DNA of 64,000 nt from Rhodococcoides corynebacterioides NBRC 14404 (GTDB lineage Bacteria; Actinomycetota; Actinomycetes; Mycobacteriales; Mycobacteriaceae), in assembly GCF_001894765.1 (NCBI RefSeq), contig NZ_BCWV01000002.1, forward strand, positions 434,001 through 498,000, given 5' to 3'. The notes under the pieces are model-generated. The model made no database searches and was not told the origin of the DNA. It was given only the letters and a program-made list of their open reading frames with translations. Both the position numbers and the translations under genes were made by a program. Positions 34,335 through 43,014 of this stretch are shown here, piece by piece (the stretch's first letter is position 1; each line of letters begins with the position of its first letter).

Positions 34335-35582
34335 ATGACCGCGTCGAGCGAACTCGGTTCGCGCCCTGTCGCCGAGGCCTACCTCGAGCGAGTGTGTTTC
34401 AAGATCGGCCCGCCCGCTCTGGTCGGTGCCGAACTCGAGTTCTTCACGTCCCTGCCCGACGGATCGCGTCCGTCGCTCGATCTGCTGGCCGCCGCGCTCG
34501 GGGATCACACCCCCACCGCGCTGCGTCCGGATTCCCCGGCCTTGCCCCTCCGCTCCGGAAACGTCGTTTCCGTCGAGCCGGGCGGCCAACTCGAACTGTC
34601 CTCCGCCCCGGCTGCGTCGGCCGACCTGGTGGTCGACGCCATGCGCCGCGACACCGACCGGCTGCGGGACCTCCTCGCCCCCTACGCCGTGACGCTGACG
34701 GCCGGCGGTGCGGACACCGCGCGGGTCCCCGAGCGTCTGCTGACGCTCCCGCGCTACTGCGCGATGGAGTCGCGCTTCGACACGGTCGGTCCGTTCGGGC
34801 GCGCGATGATGTGCAACACCGCGGCCGTCCAGATCAGCGTGGACGCGGGGCGCGACCGTGCCGAGATCCGCGATCGTTGGGAGACGCTGCACGCCGTGGG
34901 CCCGGCGCTGCTCGCCGCGTTCGCGGCGACGCCCGCGTTGGCCGGGGTGCCCGCCGAACCGTGGGCGTCGCAACGCATGCGGACGTGGTTCGAACTCGAC
35001 CGGACGCGGACGCGGGTGCCACTCGGCGTCGATCCGGTCGTCGACTACGCACGATGGGCTCTGGACGTGCCGCTGCTCTGCATCCGCGTGGGCAGCCGCC
35101 TGCAGTCGCCGCCGGGCGAGACCACGTTCGCGCAGTGGATGGAGGGCGCGCTGGACGACGTGGTGGGCCCTGGAGAGCACCGCCCCACCACGGCCGATCT
35201 CGACTACCACCTCACCACACTGTTCCCGCTGGTCCGGGCGGGCGGCCACCTCGAGGTGCGCTACCTCGACGGCCAGCCGGACGGGCTCTGGGACGTGCCG
35301 GTCCATGCCGTGGCCGCCCTCGTCGCGGACAGGACCGTCCGCGCGGCGGCGCGCGCGGCCGCGCTGGGCACCGAGAACCGGTGGGAGGACGCCGCCCGGT
35401 TCGGGCTGTCCGACGCCGCTCTCGCGGAGGCGGCGTCCGCCGTGCTCGCGGTGGCGGCCGGGGCGTCGGTGGGCCTCGTCGCCGATCGTCTGCGGGCCGC
35501 GTCGGAGCGCTGCACTGCCGGACTCGCCCCCGGCGAGTCCCGTTCGTCCACCCGCGCGTACACGAAGGAGGGAGCCCGGTGA
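34335..35582 (+). CDS. egtA: Ergothioneine biosynthesis glutamate-cysteine ligase EgtA
   Basis: A 415-aa GCS2-type ligase making gamma-glutamylcysteine, the sulfur donor for EgtB. Recognisable parts are VGAELEFF near residue 32, SVEPGGQLELSSAP with acidic metal ligands, MMCNTAAVQISVD and HLEVRYLDGQP. ATG 34335 follows a -10 by 6 nt. The stop codon overlaps the egtB start (GTGA), so egtA and egtB are coupled. Confidence 0.93.
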   Translation: MTASSELGSRPVAEAYLERVCFKIGPPALVGAELEFFTSLPDGSRPSLDLLAAALGDHTPTALRPDSPALPLRSGNVVSVEPGGQLELSSAPAASADLVVDAMRRDTDRLRDLLAPYAVTLTAGGADTARVPERLLTLPRYCAMESRFDTVGPFGRAMMCNTAAVQISVDAGRDRAEIRDRWETLHAVGPALLAAFAATPALAGVPAEPWASQRMRTWFELDRTRTRVPLGVDPVVDYARWALDVPLLCIRVGSRLQSPPGETTFAQWMEGALDDVVGPGEHRPTTADLDYHLTTLFPLVRAGGHLEVRYLDGQPDGLWDVPVHAVAALVADRTVRAAARAAALGTENRWEDAARFGLSDAALAEAASAVLAVAAGASVGLVADRLRAASERCTAGLAPGESRSSTRAYTKEGAR

Positions 35583-36898
35583 CCACCACCGACCCCGCGA
35601 CCCTGCGCCGACGACTGCAGGACATGCTCGATCGCAGCCGCGCCCGCACGCTCGCGCTGACCGACTGCCTGGACGACGACGGTCTGCGCGAGCAGGTGTC
35701 GCCGCTGATGAGTCCGTTGGTGTGGGATCTCGCGCACATCGGGAACCAGGAGGAGCTGTGGCTGGCGCGGGACGTCGGTGGGCACGCTCCTGTGCTCGGG
35801 GACATCGACGATCTGTACGACGCGTTCCGGCACGCCCGTTCCACGCGACCGGGGCTTCCGCTCCTCACGCCCGACGCGGCGCGGGAGTACGTGGCCCGGG
35901 TGCGTGATCTGTCCCGGGAGGCGTTGCAGTCCACGACCTTCGGGGAGCGGCGTCTCACCGAGAACGGGTTCGTCTTCGCCATGGTCGCCCAGCACGAACA
36001 GCAGCACGACGAGACCATGCTCGCCACCCACCAACTGCGCACCGGTCCGGCCGTCCTCCGCGCGCCGGACGCACCGCGGGCGGGGGTCCCCACCGACGGC
36101 GACCTCGAGGTCATCGTGCCCGGCGGTCCGTTCGAGATGGGCACCGACACCGATCCGTGGGCGCTGGACAACGAGCGCCCGGCCCACACCGTGCAGGTGG
36201 AGACCTTCGCGATCGACGCGGTCCCGGTCACCAACGGCGACTACCTGCGGTTCATGGCGGACGGCGGCTACGACCGCGAGGAACTGTGGACCGACCGCGG
36301 GTGGCAGCACCGGCGCGAGGCGGAGTTGGTCGCGCCCGGCTTCTGGGAGCAGGATCCGGACGGCACGTGGTGGCGGCGGGTGTTCGGCCGCCGTGTTCCG
36401 GTCCGGCCGGCGCAGCCCGTCGTGCACGTGTCGTGGTTCGAGGCCGATGCCTACGCGCGGTGGGCCGGCAAGCGCCTGCCCACCGAGGCCGAGTGGGAGA
36501 AGGCTGCCCGCGTCGATCCGGCCGACGGCAGCTCGCGTCGGTTCCCGTGGGGAGAGGACGAGATCGCCTCGCATCACGCCAATCTGGGGCAACGACATCT
36601 CGAACCGGCCGACGTGGGCGCGTATCCGGACGGGGCCTCCGCGCTCGGCGTCGAGCAGCTGATGGGCGACGTCTGGGAGTGGACGTCCTCCGACTTCGAG
36701 CCGTACCCGGGATTCGAGATGTTCCCGTACCCGGAGTATTCCGAGGTGTTCTTCGGCGGCGACTACAAGGTGCTGCGCGGCGGATCGTTCGGCACCGATC
36801 CGACGGCGATCCGGTCGACGTTCCGTAACTGGGACCACCCGATTCGTCGCCAGATCTTCTCGGGATTCCGCTGCGCGCGGGACGTGGGAGTCGTCTGA
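35579..36898 (+). CDS. egtB: Ergothioneine biosynthesis sulfoxide synthase EgtB
   Basis: A 439-aa non-heme iron enzyme joining gamma-glutamylcysteine to hercynine with O2. The N-terminal DinB-like domain supplies the iron ligands His53 (DLAHIGNQEE), His139 and His143 (HEQQHDETM). The C-terminal FGE-sulfatase/lectin domain (about 175-435) has PGGPFEMGTD, RLPTEAEWEKA and GDVWEWTSSDF. Tyr and Asp residues around YPGFEMFPYPEYSE fit the substrate-binding floor. It is coupled to egtA by a 4-bp overlap and abuts egtC. Confidence 0.95.
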   Translation: MTTTDPATLRRRLQDMLDRSRARTLALTDCLDDDGLREQVSPLMSPLVWDLAHIGNQEELWLARDVGGHAPVLGDIDDLYDAFRHARSTRPGLPLLTPDAAREYVARVRDLSREALQSTTFGERRLTENGFVFAMVAQHEQQHDETMLATHQLRTGPAVLRAPDAPRAGVPTDGDLEVIVPGGPFEMGTDTDPWALDNERPAHTVQVETFAIDAVPVTNGDYLRFMADGGYDREELWTDRGWQHRREAELVAPGFWEQDPDGTWWRRVFGRRVPVRPAQPVVHVSWFEADAYARWAGKRLPTEAEWEKAARVDPADGSSRRFPWGEDEIASHHANLGQRHLEPADVGAYPDGASALGVEQLMGDVWEWTSSDFEPYPGFEMFPYPEYSEVFFGGDYKVLRGGSFGTDPTAIRSTFRNWDHPIRRQIFSGFRCARDVGVV

Positions 36899-37636
36899 GT
36901 GTGCCGCCACCTGGGATATCTCGGTCCCGCCCGGTCGGTCGGTGACGTCCTCACCGCCGGCACCTCGTCGCTGATGCAGCAGTCGTGGGCGCCGCGCGAC
37001 ATGCGAGGCGGCGGCACCGTCAACGCCGACGGGTTCGGCGCGGCGTGGTGGACGGACGACGGCGTGGGGCACTACCGCAACCCGATGCCGATCTGGACCG
37101 ACCCCGCCGTGACCGACGCGCTGACGTCGGTGCGGTCCACGGCCGTGGTGGCCGCGATTCGCTCGGCGACGGTCGGGATGCCCGTCGACCGCTCGGCGTG
37201 CGCTCCGTTCGTCACCGGGAGGTTCGCGTTCAGCCACAACGGGGTGGTCGGCGGGTGGCCGCACAGCGTCGCCGGCCTGGCCGCCGACGTGCCCGCCGCC
37301 GACCTGCTCCGCCTGGCGGCTCCGACCGACGCCGCCGCGCTGTGGGTTCTGCTGCAGCACAGGCTCGATGGGCAGGAGCCGGGGGAGGCCCTCGCGGGGC
37401 TCGTGCGGGACGTCGACGCCGCGGCGCCCGGCTCCCGGCTGAACCTGCTGCTCTCCGACGGCCGCACACTGTGGGCCACGGCGGTGCATCACGCGCTGTC
37501 GGTGCGCGTCGACGGCGCGTCGGCCGTCGTCGCGTCCGAACCGACCGACGACGATGCCGACTGGCGTTCCGTCCCGGATCGGTCGATCGTGACCGCGGCC
37601 GCCGGCTCGCTGGACATCACCCCGCTCGACCGCTGA
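36899..37636 (+). CDS. egtC: Ergothioneine biosynthesis glutamine amidohydrolase EgtC
   Basis: A 245-aa class II glutamine amidotransferase-like hydrolase that removes the gamma-glutamyl group from the EgtB product. The start GTG is followed at once by Cys2 (MCRHLGYLG), the N-terminal nucleophile exposed after Met removal. GFGAAWW, FSHNGVV and LLLSDG are typical Ntn segments. GTG 36899 begins directly after the egtB TGA. Confidence 0.93.
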   Translation: MCRHLGYLGPARSVGDVLTAGTSSLMQQSWAPRDMRGGGTVNADGFGAAWWTDDGVGHYRNPMPIWTDPAVTDALTSVRSTAVVAAIRSATVGMPVDRSACAPFVTGRFAFSHNGVVGGWPHSVAGLAADVPAADLLRLAAPTDAAALWVLLQHRLDGQEPGEALAGLVRDVDAAAPGSRLNLLLSDGRTLWATAVHHALSVRVDGASAVVASEPTDDDADWRSVPDRSIVTAAAGSLDITPLDR

Positions 37637-37639
37637 CCC

Positions 37640-37666
37640 CACCCGCCTCCCACCCGCCTCCCACCG
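37640..37666 (+). repeat. 11-bp tandem repeat between egtC and egtD
   Basis: CACCCGCCTCC occurs twice head to tail (37640-37650, 37651-37661), followed by a partial third copy CACCG. It fills half of the 57-bp gap and is almost purine-free on the plus strand. It may only be slippage; a role as a structured or Rho-type RNA element is not evident. Confidence 0.6.
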
Positions 37667-37693
37667 TCTCGACCGACCCGAAGGGCTTCCACC

Positions 37694-38668
37694 ATGGCTG
37701 CGCCGACGCTCGACGTTCACCTCACCGACGCCGACGTGCGTGCGTCACTGCGCGCGGACGTACTCCGCGGACTCACCGCCACCCCGAAGTGGTTGCCGCC
37801 CAAGTGGTTCTACGATGCCACCGGGAGCGAACTGTTCGAGCTCATCACCGAGCTGGACGAGTACTACCCCACGCGCACCGAGCGTGCCCTGCTCGCCGAG
37901 CACGCCGACGAGATCGCTGTGCTCACCCGTGCCGAGGTCCTGGTCGAGCTCGGGTCGGGATCGTCCGACAAGACCCGGCTGCTGCTCTCGGCGGGCACCG
38001 CGGAGGGTTCGCTGCGTCGGTACGTTCCACAGGACGTGTCCCCGTCGGCGTTGACCGGGGCCATGGAGGACCTGGTCCGCGACTACCCGGAGCTCGAGAT
38101 CCACGGGGTGGTCAGCGATTTCACCGACACGTTGCGCTCGCTGCCCGCCGGTGGACGGCGGACCGTCGCCTTCCTGGGCGGCACCCTGGGCAACCTGGTG
38201 CCGCAGGAGCGCGCCGAGTTCCTCGCCGAGATCGGTCGTACCGTTCACACCGGGGAGTTCCTGCTGCTCGGCGTGGGACTCGTGGTCGATCCGGCGGTGA
38301 TGGTCCCGGCGTACGACGACGCCGCGGGCGTGACGGCGCGGTTCAACCGCAACGTGCTGTCAGTCCTGAACGGCTCGCTGGACGCGACGTTCGATCCCGA
38401 GTCGTTCGAGCACGTCGCGGTGTGGGACGACCGGCACGAGTGGATCGAGATGCGCTTGAGATCGACTCGCGCACAGGACGTTCGGATCGAGGCGCTCGAT
38501 CTCGACGTGCACTTCGACGAGGGTGAGGAGATGCGCACCGAGATCTCCGCCAAGTTCCGGGAGGAGTCCATCGCGGGCGAACTTGCGGCGGCCGGGTTCG
38601 TGGTCGACCGCTTCTGGACCGATGCCGACCGCCGGTTCGCGCTCGTCGCGGCGCGGCGGGACGGCTGA
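37694..38668 (+). CDS. egtD: L-histidine N(alpha)-methyltransferase EgtD
   Basis: A 324-aa SAM-dependent enzyme that trimethylates histidine to hercynine, the first step of the pathway. It carries PPKWFYDATGSELFELITELDEYYPTRTE-type sequence in separate blocks (FYDATGSELFE, YYPTRTE), SAM motif LVELGSGSSDKTR, DVSPSAL, and FLGGTLGNL, and near the C-terminus the substrate-pocket block FDEGEEMRTEISAKF. ATG 37694 is weakly preceded by GAAGGG. It is the last gene of egtABCD. Confidence 0.95.
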   Translation: MAAPTLDVHLTDADVRASLRADVLRGLTATPKWLPPKWFYDATGSELFELITELDEYYPTRTERALLAEHADEIAVLTRAEVLVELGSGSSDKTRLLLSAGTAEGSLRRYVPQDVSPSALTGAMEDLVRDYPELEIHGVVSDFTDTLRSLPAGGRRTVAFLGGTLGNLVPQERAEFLAEIGRTVHTGEFLLLGVGLVVDPAVMVPAYDDAAGVTARFNRNVLSVLNGSLDATFDPESFEHVAVWDDRHEWIEMRLRSTRAQDVRIEALDLDVHFDEGEEMRTEISAKFREESIAGELAAAGFVVDRFWTDADRRFALVAARRDG

Positions 38669-38672
38669 CGCC

Positions 38673-38709
38673 GCGGCTCGGCGCGAGGGTCGACCTCGCG
38701 CCGAACCGC
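38673..38709. terminator. Hairpin between convergent egtD and prs
   Basis: GCGG, one mismatch, then the 11-bp TCGGCGCGAGG pair with their complements around the loop GTCGA. It begins 5 bp past the egtD stop and ends 8 bp before the prs stop. There is no T-tract; by position it is a bidirectional U-less terminator. Confidence 0.65.
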
Positions 38710-38716
38710 CGACGAC

Positions 38717-39700
38717 CTAGGCGCTGCCGTTGAAGAGGCTGGTGACCGAGCCGTTCTCGAAGACCTCGCGGATGGTGCGGGCCAGCAGCGGTGCGATCGA
38801 CAGTTCGGTGAGGGTGTCGAAGCGCTTGTCGTCGCTGATCGGCAGGGTGTTGGTCACCACGACCTCCTTCGCGCCGCACGAGGCGAGACGCTCGGCGGCC
38901 GGATCGCTGAGGACTCCGTGCGTCGCGGCGATGACGACGTCGCCGGCGCCCGCTTCCTTCAGGACCTTGACCGCTCCGGCGATGGTGCCGCCGGTGTCGA
39001 TCATGTCGTCGATGAGGATGCAGGTGCGTCCCTCGACGTCGCCGACCACGCGGTTGGACTTGACCTGGTTGGGCACCAACGGGTCACGCGTCTTGTGGAT
39101 GAACGCGAGGGGAGCGCCGCCCAGGGAGTCGGCCCACTTCTCGGCCACCCGCACGCGTCCGGAGTCGGGCGAGACCACGGTGATGTGCTCGAGGCTGTAG
39201 CCCTCGCGGATGTGTTCCGCGAGCTGGCTGTGGGCGTGCATGTGGTCGACCGGGCCGTCGAAGAAGCCCTGGATCTGGTCGGTGTGCAGATCGACGGTGA
39301 TGATGCGGTCGGCACCGGCGGTCTTGAGCAGGTCGGCCACCAGGCGGGCCGAGATGGGCTCGCGGCCACGGTGCTTCTTGTCCTGCCGGGCGTAGGGGTA
39401 GAACGGCAGGATCGCGGTGATGCGCTTGGCGGAGCCGCGCTTGAGCGCGTCGATCATGATGAGCTGCTCCATGAGCCACTGGTTCAGCGGGAACGGGTGG
39501 CTCTGCAGGACGAAGGCGTCCGATCCGCGGACGGACTCCTCGAAGCGCACGAAGATCTCGCCGTTGGCGAAGTCGCGCGCCGTCTGCGGGGTGACCTCGA
39601 TGCCCAGTTCCTTCGCCACCTGCTCGGCGAGCTCGGGATGAGCGCGACCGGAGAAGAGCATCAGGTTCTTCTGATTGTCGGTCCAGTTGGCTGTGGTCAC
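38717..39700 (-). CDS. prs: Ribose-phosphate pyrophosphokinase
   Basis: A 327-aa PRPP synthetase making phosphoribosyl pyrophosphate for nucleotide, histidine, tryptophan and arabinogalactan synthesis. It shows LMLFSGRAHPELAEQVA, FANGEIFVRFEESVRG, YPYARQDKKHRGREPISARL (class I flexible loop), and the PRPP loop ILIDDMIDTGGTI. GTG 39700 begins VTTANWTDN and lies 4 bp after the glmU stop, so glmU-prs is one operon, as Rv1018c-Rv1017c. Confidence 0.96.
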   Translation of the reverse strand: MTTANWTDNQKNLMLFSGRAHPELAEQVAKELGIEVTPQTARDFANGEIFVRFEESVRGSDAFVLQSHPFPLNQWLMEQLIMIDALKRGSAKRITAILPFYPYARQDKKHRGREPISARLVADLLKTAGADRIITVDLHTDQIQGFFDGPVDHMHAHSQLAEHIREGYSLEHITVVSPDSGRVRVAEKWADSLGGAPLAFIHKTRDPLVPNQVKSNRVVGDVEGRTCILIDDMIDTGGTIAGAVKVLKEAGAGDVVIAATHGVLSDPAAERLASCGAKEVVVTNTLPISDDKRFDTLTELSIAPLLARTIREVFENGSVTSLFNGSA

Positions 39701-39704
39701 TGCT

Positions 39705-41183
39705 CTACTCGCCGTCCTTCGATTCGTGCACGTGTGGATCCTCGGTCGAACGGGCGCGTTCGGCGGCCTCGGCCGCCGGCGTTCCCGGACGCTTCTTCTG
39801 CACCCAGCCCTCGATGATCCGCTGCGGACCACCGGACACGGCCAGCGCACCTGCGGGTACATCATGGCGTAGCACCGTGCCGGCGCCGGTGTAGGCCCCG
39901 TCGCCCACCCGCACCGGGGCGATGAACATCGTGTCCGAACCGGTCCGCACGTGCGATCCGATCTCGGTGCGGGACTTGCCGACGCCGTCGTAGTTCACGA
40001 AGACGCTGGAGGCGCCGATGTTCGAGTGCTCGCCGATGGTCGCGTCGCCGACGTAGGTCAGGTGCGGGACCTTCGAGTGAGCGCCGATGGCCGCGTTCTT
40101 GGTTTCGACGAACGCCCCCAGCTTGCCGGCGGCGCCCAGTTCGGTCCCCGGTCGCAGGTAGGTGAACGGCCCGACGACGGCGCCCGCTCCGACGGTCGAC
40201 TCGCTGCCGTGGGTGCGCACCACGCTCGCGCCGGGACCCACCGAGACGTCGGTCAGGGTGGTGTCGGGTCCGACGACGGCGTCCTCGCCGATCTCGGTGG
40301 CGCCGTGCAGGTGCGTGCCCGGATGCAGGACGGCGTCGCGCCCGATGGTCACGTCGATGTCGACCCACGTCGACGCCGGATCGATCACGGTGACACCGGC
40401 GCGCATGTGCCGGGCCAGGATGTGCTCGTTCAGTGTCCGGGTCACCTCGGCGAGCTGCACGCGGTCGTTGACCCCACGCACCAGGTCGGGATCGGTGAGC
40501 TGCGTGCTGAACACCGGCAGCCCGCGGGAGCGGGAGATCTTCAGGACGTCGGTCAGGTACAGCTCGTGCTGAGCGTTGTCGGTGCCGAGGGAGGCCAGCG
40601 CCGTCCGGAGTGCGTCGGCGTCGAACGCGTAGACGCCGGAGTTGACCTCGGCGATCCGCAGCTGTTCGGGCGTCGCGTCGGCGTGCTCGACGATCTCGGC
40701 GACCCGACCCTCCGCGTCCCGCACGATGCGGCCGTACCCGTTGGCCTCGGCCGGGACGAACGTCAACACCGACACGGCGACGGTCTCGGTGGAGGAGCGA
40801 TGGTCGTGCAGCAGTGCCCTCAGGGTGTGGGCGTCGAGGAGGGGGACGTCGCCCGCGGTGACGAGCACGGTGCCGGAGAAATCGCGGGGGAGCGAGGCGA
40901 GTCCGCACTGCACGGCGTGGCCGGTGCCGTGCTGCTCGTGCTGCACGGCGATGTCGATGGTCCGGCCCAGGGACTCGGCGAGCTCGCCGACCGCGGTGGC
41001 GACCTTCTCGCGATCGTGTCCGACGACGGTCACCAGATGATCGGGATCCACGCCGTCCGCGGCGTGCAGGGCGTGGGCGAGCATGGAGCGACCGGCCAGT
41101 CGGTGCAGCACCTTGGGTGTCTTCGATCGCATCCGTGTCCCCGCACCTGCGGCGAGCACGACGACGGCGACCTTCGACGACAT
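39705..41183 (-). CDS. glmU: Bifunctional N-acetylglucosamine-1-phosphate uridyltransferase/glucosamine-1-phosphate acetyltransferase
   Basis: A 492-aa enzyme making UDP-GlcNAc for peptidoglycan and arabinogalactan linkers. The N-terminal uridyltransferase has [18 protein letters not shown] (residues 10-27) and the [11 protein letters not shown] block. From about residue 260 left-handed beta-helix hexapeptides form the acetyltransferase ([28 protein letters not shown]). A disordered C-terminal tail ([17 protein letters not shown]) is usual in actinobacteria. It follows a tRNA-Gln on the same strand by 30 bp. Confidence 0.96.
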   Translation of the reverse strand: MSSKVAVVVLAAGAGTRMRSKTPKVLHRLAGRSMLAHALHAADGVDPDHLVTVVGHDREKVATAVGELAESLGRTIDIAVQHEQHGTGHAVQCGLASLPRDFSGTVLVTAGDVPLLDAHTLRALLHDHRSSTETVAVSVLTFVPAEANGYGRIVRDAEGRVAEIVEHADATPEQLRIAEVNSGVYAFDADALRTALASLGTDNAQHELYLTDVLKISRSRGLPVFSTQLTDPDLVRGVNDRVQLAEVTRTLNEHILARHMRAGVTVIDPASTWVDIDVTIGRDAVLHPGTHLHGATEIGEDAVVGPDTTLTDVSVGPGASVVRTHGSESTVGAGAVVGPFTYLRPGTELGAAGKLGAFVETKNAAIGAHSKVPHLTYVGDATIGEHSNIGASSVFVNYDGVGKSRTEIGSHVRTGSDTMFIAPVRVGDGAYTGAGTVLRHDVPAGALAVSGGPQRIIEGWVQKKRPGTPAAEAAERARSTEDPHVHESKDGE

Positions 41184-41213
41184 GAAACTCCTCGGGGATG
41201 TTCAGACGGTGAG

Positions 41214-41284
41214 CTCCGCCGCCAGGACTCGAACCTGAACTATCTGAACCAAAATCAGAGGTGCTGCCATTACACCACGGCGGA
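41214..41284 (-). tRNA. tRNA-Gln (TTG)
   Basis: On the minus strand the 5' TCCGCCG pairs with CGGCGGA at the 3' end, the anticodon stem is TCTGA/TCAGA with loop TTTTGGT (anticodon TTG at its positions 3-5), and the T-arm loop is TTCGAGT. The discriminator is G, and CCA is not encoded. It precedes glmU and may be cotranscribed with it. Confidence 0.93.
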
Positions 41285-41384
41285 TCACAGCCTCGGCCGG
41301 CGTGCACCGAGCGAGAGGAGTCTCGCACGAAGTGGCCCGACGGGTAAAACCCCGACGCGGCCCGGGTGGTGTATCTGTGAACCC

Positions 41385-42023
41385 ATGACGTCGTCGAACG
41401 CCGGGACTCCCGAGCGCGGCCCGCGGGTGCGGATGACCGGGACGCAACGCCGGGCGCAATTGATCGAGATCGGCCGCACGCTGTTCGCCGAACGCGGGTA
41501 CGAGGCCACCTCGATCGAGGAGATCGCCCAGCGAGCGCAGGTGAGCAAGCCCGTCGTCTACGAACACTTCGGCGGCAAGGAAGGCCTGTACGCCGTCGTC
41601 GTCGATCGGGAGATGTCGACGTTGCTGTCGATGATCACCTCGTCGCTGACGGAGAACCGGTCGCGCGTGCGGGTGGAACGGGTCGCGCTGGCGTTGCTCA
41701 CGTACGTCGAGGATCACACCGACGGTTTCCGCATCCTCGTCCGGGATTCGCCGGTGGCGGCCGCCGAGGGCACGTACTCCTCGCTGCTGAACGACGCCGT
41801 GAGCCAGGTGGGTCACATCCTCGCGGGGGATTTCTCCCGCCGTGGCATCGATCCCGACACCGCACCTCTCTACGCCCAGGCCCTCGTGGGCATGGTGTCG
41901 ATGACGGCGCAGTGGTGGCTCGACGATCGCACCCCGTCGAAGGAGGCAGTGGCCGCCCACATCGTGAACCTGTGCTGGAACGGTCTGACCAATCTGGAGG
42001 CGGATCCGCAGTTGGGAGCCTGA
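41385..42023 (+). CDS. TetR/AcrR family regulator (Rv1019-like)
   Basis: A 212-aa TetR: the HTH is RRAQLIEIGRTLFAERGYEATSIEEIAQRAQVSKPVVYEHFGGKEGLYAVVVDREM (about residues 21-76), followed by a helical ligand domain with RILVRDSPVAAAEGTYSSLL. By position between glmU and mfd it corresponds to Rv1019 of M. tuberculosis. ATG 41385 is chosen because it is the first start after the tRNA region. The target genes are unknown; mfd may be in the same direction but has its own promoter. Confidence 0.88.
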   Translation: MTSSNAGTPERGPRVRMTGTQRRAQLIEIGRTLFAERGYEATSIEEIAQRAQVSKPVVYEHFGGKEGLYAVVVDREMSTLLSMITSSLTENRSRVRVERVALALLTYVEDHTDGFRILVRDSPVAAAEGTYSSLLNDAVSQVGHILAGDFSRRGIDPDTAPLYAQALVGMVSMTAQWWLDDRTPSKEAVAAHIVNLCWNGLTNLEADPQLGA

Positions 42024-42113
42024 ACGGGCCGACCGGCGTAAGGCACACGGCGGATCCGAACGCCGAGCACGCTCCGACACGACGGCCGAGACCGGGGGAC
42101 GAGTGCTCGGGTC

Positions 42114-42135
42114 CGGTACAGGTGCAGTGGTACCG
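42114..42135. promoter_or_regulatory. CGGTAC inverted repeat upstream of second butyrolactone-type TetR
   Basis: CGGTAC and GTACCG arms are separated by 10 bp, 100 bp upstream of ATG 42235. The geometry (6-bp arms, centre-to-centre 16 bp) suits a TetR dimer. It is unlike the palindrome in front of the paralogue at 505. Confidence 0.3.
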
Positions 42136-42234
42136 TTTTCTGGCACCGTTCACAGTTTCGGTGTGCCGACGGGGGCCGAACACGGCGTCCGATCGGACCC
42201 ACCGTTCGTTGCAGACACTTTCGAGGCGGATCGC

Positions 42235-42879
42235 ATGGTCAGACAGGCACGCGCCGAGATCACCCGGGACACCGTGTTGGCCGGCGCCGCGACGGTGTTC
42301 CTGCGCCTCGGATACGCGAACGCCAGTCTCAGCGAGATCATCTCGCAGTCCCAGGTGACCAAGGGTGCGCTCTACTTCCACTTCGGATCCAAGGAAGAGC
42401 TGGCCCGCGCGGTCATCGACGAGGGCGTGCGCCGTCTCACGGCGGCCTGCGCGACGCTCGACGACGGCCGGGTGCCGGCCCTCGAAGCCGAGATCGGCGT
42501 CTCCTACATCACCGTCGACCTGGCCGTGACCGACCCGATGGTGGCGGCGATGTTCCGGCTCGAGTATCAGATCGGCGACTATCGCGGAACCGGGGAGAAC
42601 ATCCTCGAGACGTGGACCGAGTACCACACCGGACTCGCCCGTCGTGCCCTCGAGGAGGGTGACCTGCTGCCCGATCTCGATGCCGAGACCACCGGAATGC
42701 TCTTCCTCGAGGTGATCATCGGGGCCCACATGGTGGCGGTGGCCACCGACAGCACCGACCGCATGTCCAGCCGGATGGAACGGTTGTGGCACTACCTGCT
42801 GCCGTCTCTGGTGCCGTCGACCAAGCTCGACTACTTCCGCGAGTTCGCCGCACGCCGGGTGCTGAAGTACGGCAACTGA
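42235..42879 (+). CDS. TetR/AcrR family regulator, gamma-butyrolactone-receptor type
   Basis: A 214-aa paralogue of the regulator at 505-1188, sharing MVRQ-RAE at the start, VTKGALYFHF-SKEELARA in the HTH, ALE--IG-SY--VDLA-TD in the ligand domain, and LLPSLVPSTKLDYFREFAAR at the C-terminus; by eye about half of residues agree. It belongs to the ScbR/CprB-like group. GAGGCGGA sits just upstream of ATG 42235. It lies between the Rv1019-like gene and mfd, where M. tuberculosis has no extra regulator. No ligand synthase is nearby. Confidence 0.85.
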   Translation: MVRQARAEITRDTVLAGAATVFLRLGYANASLSEIISQSQVTKGALYFHFGSKEELARAVIDEGVRRLTAACATLDDGRVPALEAEIGVSYITVDLAVTDPMVAAMFRLEYQIGDYRGTGENILETWTEYHTGLARRALEEGDLLPDLDAETTGMLFLEVIIGAHMVAVATDSTDRMSSRMERLWHYLLPSLVPSTKLDYFREFAARRVLKYGN

Positions 42880-42938
42880 TCGCCGCTGTCTCGAGTACGG
42901 CAACCGATCGCCGCTGTCGGGCTGTCGGCAGGGGCTCC

Positions 42939-42944
42939 TAGAAT
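42939..42944 (+). promoter_or_regulatory. -10 box of mfd
   Basis: TAGAAT is a near-ideal actinobacterial -10. Transcription would start near 42951, so the GTG at 42946 cannot be the start codon and the message has a leader of about 64 nt. Confidence 0.55.
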
Positions 42945-42960
42945 CGTGGTACCGCCCGAC

Positions 42961-42997
42961 GCAGCACTGCACGCCGCACCGCGTGCTGCGTGCGGCG
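42961..42997 (+). promoter_or_regulatory. Mutually exclusive hairpins in mfd leader
   Basis: GCAGCAC (42961-42967) is complementary to GTGCTGC (42983-42989), and CGCCGCAC (42972-42979) to GTGCGGCG (42990-42997). The stems interleave, so they form either alternative hairpins or an H-type pseudoknot just before the mfd start. Confidence 0.4.
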
Positions 42998-43014
42998 CGG
43001 GCCGCATCTCGTCG

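Noticed and set aside
37640..37666. CRISPR-like repeat
   Set aside because: Only two and a half 11-bp copies without spacers, and no cas genes in the window.
42946..43014. N-terminal extension of Mfd from GTG 42946
   Set aside because: The GTG lies within 2 nt of the TAGAAT -10 box, so transcription would start downstream of it.
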